Source of the DNA: CAZRUA01 sp964603125
Lineage (GTDB): Bacteria; Bacteroidota; Bacteroidia; B-17B0; Aurantibacillaceae
Assembly (NCBI GenBank): GCA_964603125.1
Contig: CAZRUA010000012.1
Location: 1-47,350, forward strand
Reading direction: 5' to 3'
DNA: 47,350 bases
Position 1 is the first letter of the stretch; every line of letters begins with the position of its first letter. Shown here piece after piece: positions 8,395 through 15,480 of the stretch. The notes beneath the pieces are model-generated. The model worked only from the letters and a program-made list of their open reading frames with translations, ran no database searches and was not told where the DNA came from. The translations under genes were made by a program, and so were the position numbers.

Positions 8395-9213
8395 TTGACA
8401 CTAATTATAGTATATATTTTATTTGTTTTAATAGGTATAACCTTAGGGTTAATTGGCGGTGGTGGTTCAGTTTTGGCGGTTCCTGTTTTGGTGTATGTGC
8501 TAGATTTGCCTGCAAACGAAGCAACTAGCTTTTCATTGTTTATTGTTGGTGCTACTTCTCTAACAGCTACTTACTCTAATGTGTCTAAAGGTAACTTTAG
8601 TTTTGAGGCTTTATTACAATTTGGTATTCCTTCAGTTATCTCAATATTTTTTACTAGGAAATACATAATGCCTTCCATTCCGAATGAAGTATTTACAATA
8701 GGTTCATACGTTGTAACAAAAAATATTCTAATACTAGTTGTGTTTTCGGTTTTAATGCTTTTATCGGCATATAGTATGTTGCGTAAAACAAAAACCAATA
8801 AACGGGTTGAGGCAATGTGGGATGAGTTTTCAAGAACCCCTATTCGTTTGCCATTTATAGTTTTAATAGGAATAATTGTTGGTGCAATTTCGGGTTTTGT
8901 TGGCGCAGGTGGTGGTTTTTTAATTATTCCAGCTCTAATGTTTTTTGTTCGTGTGAATATGAAATTGGCAATTGGTACTTCATTAACTATCATAGCTATC
9001 AACGCTTTGGTTGGTTTTTTTAGCACTTTAGGACAATTTGAAATTGATTGGCCCCGCTTAATTACCTTGACTAGCTTTTGTATTTTAGGTATCTTTGTAG
9101 GTACTTTTTTAGGAAATTATATTAATGGAAAGAAATTAAAACCAGCATTCGGTTATTTAACATTAGCTGTTGGTTTATTTATAATTTGTAAGGAAGTTTT
9201 TTTTAATAAATAG
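8395..9213 (+). CDS. TauE/SafE-family sulfite/anion exporter
   Basis: A 272-residue membrane protein of the TauE/SafE (former DUF81) family with the usual two-fold internal repeat. The first half starts with LIGGGGSVLAVPVLVY, and the second repeats it as GFVGAGGGFLIIPALMF. Seven to eight hydrophobic segments are visible. Members are proposed to export sulfite, sulfoacetate or related anions. The next gene, 4 bases downstream, makes sulfite from persulfides, which supports sulfite as the substrate (inference from context). The start is a TTG at 8395, since no ATG lies upstream of the first membrane segment. Confidence 0.92.
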   Translation: MTLIIVYILFVLIGITLGLIGGGGSVLAVPVLVYVLDLPANEATSFSLFIVGATSLTATYSNVSKGNFSFEALLQFGIPSVISIFFTRKYIMPSIPNEVFTIGSYVVTKNILILVVFSVLMLLSAYSMLRKTKTNKRVEAMWDEFSRTPIRLPFIVLIGIIVGAISGFVGAGGGFLIIPALMFFVRVNMKLAIGTSLTIIAINALVGFFSTLGQFEIDWPRLITLTSFCILGIFVGTFLGNYINGKKLKPAFGYLTLAVGLFIICKEVFFNK

Positions 9214-9217
9214 GAAT

Positions 9218-10633
9218 ATGCAAGTAGAACAAATTTATACGGGTTGTTTAGCTCAAGGAGCTTACTATATCATATCAAACGGTGAAGTAGCCATCATTGA
9301 TCCTTTGCGCGAAACTGAGCCTTATATCGCTCGAGCTAAAAAAGATAATGCTACCATAAAATACATTTTTGAAACGCATTTTCATGCCGATTTTGTTTCT
9401 GGTCATGTTGATTTATCAAAGAAAACAGGTGCTCCAATTGTTTTTGGTCCGAATGCGGTTTGTAATTATGATTATGTGTCGGCAAAAGATGGACAAATAT
9501 TTGAGCTTGGAAATGTGAAAATAAAAGTTTTGCACACTCCTGGTCATACGCTTGAGTCTACTTGCTTTTTGTTGATAGATGAAAATGGAAAAGAGCATTC
9601 GTTATTTAGTGGTGATACTTTGTTTATTGGAGATGTAGGGCGACCAGATTTAGCTGTTAAATCTGAATTAACACAAGAGGATTTAGCTGGAATGTTATTT
9701 GATTCTTTAACATCAAAAATTAAGGTTCTTCCAGATGATGTTATTGTGTATCCTGGACATGGCGCTGGTTCTGCATGTGGTAAAAACATGAGTAAAGAAA
9801 CAACAGATACTTTGGGGAATCAAAAGAAAGTAAATTACGCATTACAAAATTTAAGCAAGGAAGAATTTATTAAGGAATTAACTACTGGAATTTTGCCTCC
9901 ACCGCAGTATTTTGCTAAAAATGCTATGCTTAATAAAACCGGCTACGATTCAATTGATAGTGTTCTTAAAAATGGCGATACAGCTTTTAGTCCTGATGAA
10001 CTGGAGGCTATTGTTAATGAAAGAGATGCCTTAGTGTTAGATACACGTAATCAAAACGATTTTATAAATGCTCATATTCCTAATTCAGTATTTATTGGAA
10101 TGGATGGACAATTTGCTCCGTGGGTTGGAGCCTTAATTACCGATTTAAAACAAGCAATTGTTATTGTTGCGCCAGAAGGAAGAGAGCAAGAAGCAGTTTT
10201 AAGATTAGCTAGGGTTGGTTACGATAATACCTTAGGTTATTTAAAGGGCGGAATTGAAGCATGGAAAAAAAGTGGGAAGGAGATTGACTCTCTTAAATCA
10301 ATTACTGCAGAAACTTTTAAAACAGAATACGAAACCAAAAACATACAAGTTTTAGATGTTAGAAAGCCTGGTGAGTATTCGGCTGAGCATTTGGAGAAAG
10401 TTGAGCACAAAGCTTTAGATTATATCAATGATTGGACAAATACAATTGATAAGCAAAAAGAATATTATATACATTGTGCAGGAGGTTACAGAAGCGTTAT
10501 CGCAGCTTCTATTTTAAAAGCACGAGGATTTCATAAGCTAGTAGATGTAGCTGGCGGATTTGCTGCAATTAAAAAAGCAGGAGTAGCTACTACTGATTTC
10601 GTTTGTTCTTCAAAAAAGGAAAATGCTAAATAA
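9218..10633 (+). CDS. Persulfide dioxygenase-like MBL-fold protein fused to two rhodanese domains
   Basis: A 471-residue fusion. Residues 1-250 are a metallo-beta-lactamase fold of the ETHE1/persulfide dioxygenase type, with iron ligands in THFHADFVSG, HTPGHTLEST and FSGDTLFIGD, and the GRPDL segment. Residues about 265-355 are a rhodanese domain whose active-site loop reads IVAPEGRE with no cysteine, so it is probably inactive. Residues about 370-460 are a second rhodanese domain with the active loop HCAGGYRS. Known fusions oxidise glutathione or other persulfides to sulfite and shuttle sulfane sulfur through the rhodanese cysteine. The TauE/SafE exporter lies 4 bases upstream and the DUF983 gene overlaps the 3' end by 11 bases. 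Confidence 0.93.
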   Translation: MQVEQIYTGCLAQGAYYIISNGEVAIIDPLRETEPYIARAKKDNATIKYIFETHFHADFVSGHVDLSKKTGAPIVFGPNAVCNYDYVSAKDGQIFELGNVKIKVLHTPGHTLESTCFLLIDENGKEHSLFSGDTLFIGDVGRPDLAVKSELTQEDLAGMLFDSLTSKIKVLPDDVIVYPGHGAGSACGKNMSKETTDTLGNQKKVNYALQNLSKEEFIKELTTGILPPPQYFAKNAMLNKTGYDSIDSVLKNGDTAFSPDELEAIVNERDALVLDTRNQNDFINAHIPNSVFIGMDGQFAPWVGALITDLKQAIVIVAPEGREQEAVLRLARVGYDNTLGYLKGGIEAWKKSGKEIDSLKSITAETFKTEYETKNIQVLDVRKPGEYSAEHLEKVEHKALDYINDWTNTIDKQKEYYIHCAGGYRSVIAASILKARGFHKLVDVAGGFAAIKKAGVATTDFVCSSKKENAK

Positions 10634-10982
10634 ATTAAAAAGTATTTTTGGAAATAAATGCCCACAATGTTTAAAGGGTGATTTTTTTGTTGAGAAAAAA
10701 GCTTACAAACTAAGTGCTTTCGATAAGATGCACGAAACTTGCCCGCATTGTAAATTGAAGTACGAAAAGGAAGTTGGTTTTTTTTACGGAGCGATGTATG
10801 TAAGTTATGGATTGACAGTCGGCCTAGGTGTCGTTTCTTTTTTAGTTATGGTGTTGCTGTTTAAACTAAGCGTAATTGTGTTTTTAACTACCTTTTCAGT
10901 TTTGGTATTAGTATTAATGCCATTGGTATATCGTCTTTCTCGATTAATTTGGGTAAACATATTTGTAAAATACAAAGGATAG
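10623..10982 (+). CDS. DUF983 small membrane protein with zinc-ribbon-like cysteines
   Basis: A 119-residue DUF983 protein. Two C-P-x-C knuckles (Cys13/Cys16 and Cys40/Cys43) could bind zinc at the cytoplasmic N-terminus. Two strong hydrophobic segments follow (about residues 57-80 and 82-105). The family's function is not known. The gene overlaps the persulfide dioxygenase by 11 bases, so it is the third gene of the sulfur operon by position. Whether it takes part in sulfur handling is unclear. Confidence 0.88.
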   Translation: MLNKLKSIFGNKCPQCLKGDFFVEKKAYKLSAFDKMHETCPHCKLKYEKEVGFFYGAMYVSYGLTVGLGVVSFLVMVLLFKLSVIVFLTTFSVLVLVLMPLVYRLSRLIWVNIFVKYKG

Positions 10983-11025
10983 TTATTTTTCACATTTTTT
11001 ATCAATTTGGTTCGCTAATTTCAAC

Positions 11026-11033
11026 TACATTTG
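11026..11033 (+). promoter_or_regulatory. -7 element (TACATTTG) of the metal unit, near-leaderless
   Basis: An exact TAnnTTTG match that ends only 7 bases before the ATG at 11041, so the predicted transcript would begin at or very near the start codon. A TTTG lies about 16 bases upstream as a possible -33 box. Confidence 0.55.
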
Positions 11034-11040
11034 TGTATAA

Positions 11041-11427
11041 ATGAAAAAGACCTTTACATATTTTTTGCTTTTAGTTTATGTGCTGGCTAGTTTTGGTGTA
11101 GTAATTAATTTTCATTATTGTGCCGATGAATTAGCTGGTGTTAAAGTTAATGCTATTGGTAAAAGTGGTTGTGAGTGTGATGCGGAGAGCGAAGATGCAG
11201 GATGTTGTCATGAAGATGTGTCTTTAGTTAAATTGAAGGAATTACATCAATCGCAGATAAATGAAGAGATTAGTTTCTCAAAACTTGCTTTACCTATTTT
11301 GTTTTTCAATTATTTCTCATTAGTAATAAAAAATGAGTCTGTAACAAGTTTTTGTTTTATTCCTCCCAAACCTCCAGATATAAACCATAACAAGGTTTAT
11401 AAGGAAATCAATGTTTTTTTAATATAG
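11041..11427 (+). CDS. HYC_CC_PP family protein
   Basis: A 128-residue small envelope protein of the HYC_CC_PP family, named for its conserved pieces, all visible here: His25-Tyr26-Cys27 directly after an N-terminal hydrophobic segment, then Cys44/Cys46 and Cys55-Cys56-His57, then PPKPP near residue 110. The first ~23 residues serve as a signal or membrane segment. The Cys/His clusters suggest metal binding outside the cytoplasm. The family often sits beside heavy-metal genes in Bacteroidota, and here an HMA-domain protein follows. Function is otherwise unknown. It starts immediately behind a -7 element. Confidence 0.85.
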   Translation: MKKTFTYFLLLVYVLASFGVVINFHYCADELAGVKVNAIGKSGCECDAESEDAGCCHEDVSLVKLKELHQSQINEEISFSKLALPILFFNYFSLVIKNESVTSFCFIPPKPPDINHNKVYKEINVFLI

Positions 11428-11441
11428 AATAGAAGCACTTA

Positions 11442-11449
11442 TACATTTG
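11442..11449 (+). promoter_or_regulatory. -7 element (TACATTTG) upstream of the HMA gene
   Basis: A second exact TACATTTG, the same variant as at 11026, lying 15 bases after the HYC_CC_PP stop. It would give the HMA-barrel pair its own transcript with a leader of about 70 bases. That leader contains a small GGTGA-gctaa-TCACC hairpin at 11480-11494. No clear -33 TTG is present. Confidence 0.45.
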
Positions 11450-11528
11450 TATTTGTGTTGCCTCGGCTATGCTTTAAATGGTGAGCTAATCACCTAGTAT
11501 ATTATTCTATAATTTAAAAAAATAAAAA

Positions 11529-12077
11529 ATGAAAACAATTAAAATATTTATTGTGCTGTTTGTTATTGCTATAACAAGTGCAAGTACTCAAGCTCAAATT
11601 ACTTCAGTTAACTTAAAAGCAAATGGTTTAACCTGCAGTATGTGCAGCAATTCGGTAGAGAAGTCATTACGAACTATTGATTACATCGCTGATGTAAAGG
11701 CAAATTTAGAAACAACTTCTTTTGAAATTACTTTCAAAGAAAATGCTGTGATTAATATTGATGACCTCAAAAACAAAGTTGAAGCAGCTGGTTTTTCTGT
11801 TGGGGCTTTAGTTTTGAATATGAATTTTAGTGATGTGAAGGTTGAGAAGGATACTCATGTTACAGTTGGAAATTCATTATATCATTTTTTAGACGGGCAA
11901 TCACAAACCTTAAGTGGTGCAAAGCAAATTAAGGTGGTTGATAAAGGTTATGTATCTAAAAAGGAATACAAAACTTTTGCTAAGAAAACTAAAATGGAAT
12001 GTGTTAAAACTGGATATACAAGTTCGTGTTGTGAAGGTGGAGCTGGTAAACGCATTTATCACGTTGTTTTATCGTAA
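11529..12077 (+). CDS. Exported heavy-metal-associated (HMA) domain protein
   Basis: A 182-residue protein with a signal peptide (cleavage expected near the ASTQAQ segment at residues 18-23). It is followed by an HMA-type ferredoxin-like domain (about residues 24-95) with the metal-binding loop GLTCSMC, Cys36 and Cys39. HMA domains carry copper or other soft metals. The second half is unfamiliar and ends with a cysteine-rich stretch holding Cys near residue 157 and a CC pair near 170, which could be a second metal site. Because it is exported, it probably binds metal in the periplasm rather than acting as a cytoplasmic chaperone. The downstream barrel gene overlaps by one base (TAATG). Confidence 0.85.
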   Translation: MKTIKIFIVLFVIAITSASTQAQITSVNLKANGLTCSMCSNSVEKSLRTIDYIADVKANLETTSFEITFKENAVINIDDLKNKVEAAGFSVGALVLNMNFSDVKVEKDTHVTVGNSLYHFLDGQSQTLSGAKQIKVVDKGYVSKKEYKTFAKKTKMECVKTGYTSSCCEGGAGKRIYHVVLS

Positions 12078-12889
12078 TGAAAAAAATCTTAGTTATTTGT
12101 GCGTTTGTTTTTAGTAAGGCAAACGCACAAGAACTATTTGTGCAAACCGAGCCTGCAAGTAATATGGCAACAGATGCCTTGGGGGTTAGGTTAATACATA
12201 TGGTTCATGTTGATAAGACAGAAATACTAGAGAATTGGTTTAGCCCTGAATTAATGTATGGGATTAATAAAAATTGGATGATTCATGCGCAAGCAATTGT
12301 TGCTAATCATCATAAACCACAATATAAATTTCAAGGCATAAATATTTATAGTAAGTGGCGATTTTTTTCGAATGATGAGGAGCATAAACATTTCCGAATG
12401 GCTTTATATTCTCGTATAGCTTATAATCCTCAGATAAATTATAATCGTGATGCTAGCATTATGGGCGATCAATCGGGTGCTATGATAGGTTGGGTTGGTA
12501 CACAACTTATAAATAAGTTAGCTGTTTCTGGTAATTTAATGTACACAGGATTGGCCATAGAGAACAATTTTTTGCCTAAACAACTAATTCAATATAGCTT
12601 GTCGGCGGGTTATTTAATTTACCCCAAGAAATATACAAGTTACAAAAACATGAATATTAATGCTTATGTTGAGGTATTAGGTAAGAATATTTCAGGGTCT
12701 TCTAATGGCTCAATTTTAAACGGAAATATTCTTGAAATAGCTCCTTCATTACAATTTATTTTCTCTTCAACAACGCGCATTGATATTGGCGCTAAATATG
12801 AGATAGTAAATACTGCTTTTGGATACAGCAGATATAATGTTTTAATAAAGTTAGAGCATAATATCTTTAATGCTTTTGGGAGGAAGTGA
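12077..12889 (+). CDS. Outer-membrane beta-barrel-like protein of the metal unit
   Basis: A 270-residue protein with a short signal peptide ending near KANAQ, followed by alternating amphipathic strands rich in aromatic residues. It closes on IKLEHNIFNAFGRK, a pattern of outer-membrane barrels. Several His residues lie near the N-terminal part, including HMVHVDK, HAQAIVANHHKP and EEHKHF, which could contact metal. Its start codon overlaps the HMA stop (TAATG), so translation is coupled. A role in moving or sensing a metal across the outer membrane is inferred from context. No named family is claimed. Confidence 0.75.
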   Translation: MKKILVICAFVFSKANAQELFVQTEPASNMATDALGVRLIHMVHVDKTEILENWFSPELMYGINKNWMIHAQAIVANHHKPQYKFQGINIYSKWRFFSNDEEHKHFRMALYSRIAYNPQINYNRDASIMGDQSGAMIGWVGTQLINKLAVSGNLMYTGLAIENNFLPKQLIQYSLSAGYLIYPKKYTSYKNMNINAYVEVLGKNISGSSNGSILNGNILEIAPSLQFIFSSTTRIDIGAKYEIVNTAFGYSRYNVLIKLEHNIFNAFGRK

Positions 12890-12944
12890 ATCAATGAATG
12901 GAATCAATTCGAAATATTCTAGCTTTACGCTAATTTCTTATTAT

Positions 12945-12952
12945 TATATTTG
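12945..12952 (+). promoter_or_regulatory. -7 element (TATATTTG) for the DUF3089 gene
   Basis: An exact TAnnTTTG match 21 bases upstream of the ATG at 12974. It makes an earlier in-frame TTG at 12950 impossible as a start, because that codon lies inside the promoter element. Confidence 0.6.
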
Positions 12953-12973
12953 CATGTTCATAATGATTCAGAA

Positions 12974-14041
12974 ATGGTGTGGTTTTTTAATTTTTGGAGA
13001 TTAATAGTTGATAAAGGTTTTTGGATTATTTTATTAGTTTTTCTTTTGAGTTCATGTTTTAGCCCTAAACGCGCATTCGATAAAATGAAGCCACCAAAAG
13101 CTCCGGATTACTCTAAAACGCAAAGTTGGTCTACACTTCCAAATAAAAGGGATAGCGCCGATTTGTGCATCAAGGCAGCAGGAATTATTGAGTGTCAGGA
13201 TAGTGCTAAAGTAGATGTGTTTTATGTGCACCCTACAACTTATTTATATGGTAGTAGATGGAATTCGAGCATTACAAAGGGAAGAGTAAATAAGTTAACG
13301 GATGTGCATGCAGTGCGAAATCAGGCAAGCGCTTTTAATGGAGTTGGAAAAGTTTACGCACCAAGGTATCGTCAAGCAATTTTATCTTCATATAGTGCTA
13401 AATCTACAAAATCTGGTAGTGGACCTAAAGCATTGGATTTAGCGTATAGCGATGTTAAGGCAGCATTTGCATATTACTTAAAACATTATAATAATGGGAG
13501 GCCAATAATTATTGCATCGCATAGCCAAGGAACCCATCATTCGGTGAGATTGTTGAGAGATTTTTTTGAGAAAGACAGTGTTTTGAAGAAACAGTTGGTG
13601 GCTGCGTATATTATTGGTATGCCTTTTAAAAAAGGAGAAATTAAAGGTATACTTCCATGTGATTCGGCAAATCAAACGGGATGTTATATTACTTGGAATG
13701 CGGTTCCTTACGGTGAAACTACTTTGTATGACATTAAATTTGATAGTCTTGAATGCACCAATCCTTTAAGTTGGACAAGGGATACAATAGCATGTAATTA
13801 TAATAAAAATAGGGGAGGATTACCACAGACATTCAATCGGGTGGATGTGGGTTTAGTTGATGCTAAAATTTCGAACACTGGATTGTTATGGGTTCATCGT
13901 CCTAAGGTTTCATCTAAAGATTATCCCACAATTAATTCCAATAGATATCATATTCTCGATTATAATTTGTTCTATATGAATATTAGAGAGAATGCAAGAA
14001 GGAAAGTAAATCAATATTTTAGATTGTGTAATAATAATTAA
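12974..14041 (+). CDS. DUF3089 alpha/beta-hydrolase-like lipoprotein
   Basis: A 355-residue DUF3089 protein. The N-terminus has a hydrophobic stretch ending in the lipobox L-S-S-C, so it is probably a lipoprotein. The family resembles alpha/beta hydrolases: VDVFYVHPTTYL is the early strand and oxyanion region, and IIASHSQGTHH contains the nucleophile elbow with Ser in S-H-S-Q-G. The substrate is unknown. The ATG at 12974 is preferred because the promoter element lies just upstream. The gene is probably monocistronic, as the next gene starts 77 bases away. Confidence 0.88.
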   Translation: MVWFFNFWRLIVDKGFWIILLVFLLSSCFSPKRAFDKMKPPKAPDYSKTQSWSTLPNKRDSADLCIKAAGIIECQDSAKVDVFYVHPTTYLYGSRWNSSITKGRVNKLTDVHAVRNQASAFNGVGKVYAPRYRQAILSSYSAKSTKSGSGPKALDLAYSDVKAAFAYYLKHYNNGRPIIIASHSQGTHHSVRLLRDFFEKDSVLKKQLVAAYIIGMPFKKGEIKGILPCDSANQTGCYITWNAVPYGETTLYDIKFDSLECTNPLSWTRDTIACNYNKNRGGLPQTFNRVDVGLVDAKISNTGLLWVHRPKVSSKDYPTINSNRYHILDYNLFYMNIRENARRKVNQYFRLCNNN

Positions 14042-14118
14042 TACATTAATGTTTTATTTAAGTGTTACTTTTATTAGTAGTTGTATTATATAGTTAAGGT
14101 CCAATTAAATTATTTGTT

Positions 14119-14979
14119 ATGCGTAATTATCTGTTTTTAGTTTTGTCTGTTTTATTTTCGAATTACTCTTTTTCTAGTAAAATAAAATCGAGTCGTGTAA
14201 AACCTGTTTCAATTGAAGAAGCTATGAATTCAGGAGCCTTAAAGGCAGTGTTTAAGGCAAATGGTAAAGGTTATAATGGAAGATGTATTTCTTTAAAAAT
14301 GGAAAGCTTATCAAACGATTCCTTGTTTGTTAAATTAGAAGCGGGTAGGAGACTTGATTCAAATGATGATACCCAACAAGATATATTAGTTTGCTCGGAA
14401 GAATTGTTTGTTTTTAGTGCTAAACAAAAGCGAGAGTTTGCTGTATTTGGTTTTTGTTGTCAAGCAACCAATCGTTGCCCTCAAAAGGATTCGCTTTATA
14501 AAGTGGGTCAAATGGCGGATTCACTTTTAGTTCAATTAGCTAAATATGTAAATAAAAAGAAATACGCTATTTCAGGAATTCAACATGCAGTTTGGTGTCT
14601 AAGTAATAATCATTTGCCATCTACTATAGATAATTCAGAAACTGAACTCAAAAATTATGTTTGTAAATTAAAGGGCATTGTAGTTCCATGGTATACCACA
14701 ACCTATTTGAAAGCCACAAATGGCAATGTTTTTAGTGACAAGCCAAATGTTGTTTCTGGAAAGTTCGAATTCTCAACAAAAAACGAAGGCGGTGTTGTTA
14801 TTATCATTACCGATATCAAGGGCAGGCAAATGAATAAAATTTCACGTCGCGGAATATACAAAAGAGGAACATACGATTATGACTTTGAGTTAAGTGTAAT
14901 TAACTATCCTAAAGGAAAATATTTTATTCAGGTTTTTTGCGAAAGCCAAGTTGTAGCTAAAAAGGAATTTGACTTATAG
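14119..14979 (+). CDS. Exported protein with T9SS type A-like C-terminal domain
   Basis: A 286-residue exported protein of unknown function. An N-terminal signal (about residues 1-19) is followed by a cysteine-containing body (FGFCCQATNRC near residue 115, VWCLSNNH near 160). The last ~75 residues carry the pattern of a type A type IX secretion sorting domain: GGVVIIITDIKGRQMNKIS, then YPKGKYFIQVF, ending in KKEFDL. That would send it to the cell surface through T9SS. It is convergent with trmO, with only 3 bases between the stop codons. Confidence 0.7.
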   Translation: MRNYLFLVLSVLFSNYSFSSKIKSSRVKPVSIEEAMNSGALKAVFKANGKGYNGRCISLKMESLSNDSLFVKLEAGRRLDSNDDTQQDILVCSEELFVFSAKQKREFAVFGFCCQATNRCPQKDSLYKVGQMADSLLVQLAKYVNKKKYAISGIQHAVWCLSNNHLPSTIDNSETELKNYVCKLKGIVVPWYTTTYLKATNGNVFSDKPNVVSGKFEFSTKNEGGVVIIITDIKGRQMNKISRRGIYKRGTYDYDFELSVINYPKGKYFIQVFCESQVVAKKEFDL

Positions 14980-14982
14980 ATT

Positions 14983-15438
14983 TTACCAATAGTTTTTCAT
15001 TAAATCTTTACTCCAATTAGGTTGTTTTATTTCGGATTTAATTTGAAACTCTTTCATGATTGGTTTTATATCCAGTACTGGAGTCCCATCGATAGCATCT
15101 AAATATTTCACTTTTATTTTTCGGCCATTGTGTTCCAATAACTCAACATTACACAACCCTAACTTGTTAGGTCTTTCTTTTTTTCTTTGCGCAAAAATCC
15201 CAACTCTTGGATAGGATTTGTTTTCGCGAGGGTGTCCTGAATAAATTATTTTTGAGAAGTCTACTTTATTGAAGTAGTAGATAATTTCTAAATGAGAGAA
15301 ATCTTCAATATTGTCAAAGGTCTCAGTAGGAATATCATCAGCTAATTCAATTTCTGATATTGTTAAACTCCAATTGTCATCTTCAATTTCGGTTCTTAGG
15401 TTTGTAACAAATGCGATGGGTTTTAATTCTATATTCAT
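14983..15438 (-). CDS. trmO: TrmO/TsaA-like tRNA methyltransferase
   Basis: A 151-residue YaeB/TrmO-family protein. In E. coli the enzyme adds a methyl group from S-adenosylmethionine to N6-threonylcarbamoyladenosine at tRNA position 37. The signature is clear: HPRENKSYPRVGIFAQRKKERPNKLGLCNVEL, taken as two parts, then YLDAIDGTPVLDIKP. The N-terminal IELKPIAFVTN is also typical. It lies downstream of the efflux operon but behind that operon's terminator, so it is likely expressed separately. Confidence 0.88.
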   Translation of the reverse strand: MNIELKPIAFVTNLRTEIEDDNWSLTISEIELADDIPTETFDNIEDFSHLEIIYYFNKVDFSKIIYSGHPRENKSYPRVGIFAQRKKERPNKLGLCNVELLEHNGRKIKVKYLDAIDGTPVLDIKPIMKEFQIKSEIKQPNWSKDLMKNYW

Positions 15439-15443
15439 GGCTT

Positions 15444-15476
15444 AAATAAAAAGAGCCTTGCATTTGCAAGGCTCTT
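15444..15476 (-). terminator. Terminator of the efflux operon
   Basis: A perfect 12-base-pair stem (AAGAGCCTTGCA / TGCAAGGCTCTT) with a two-base loop. On the minus strand it continues into TTTTTATTT. It lies 4 bases after the RND gene stop and just upstream of trmO. Confidence 0.92.
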
Positions 15477-15480
15477 AAGG

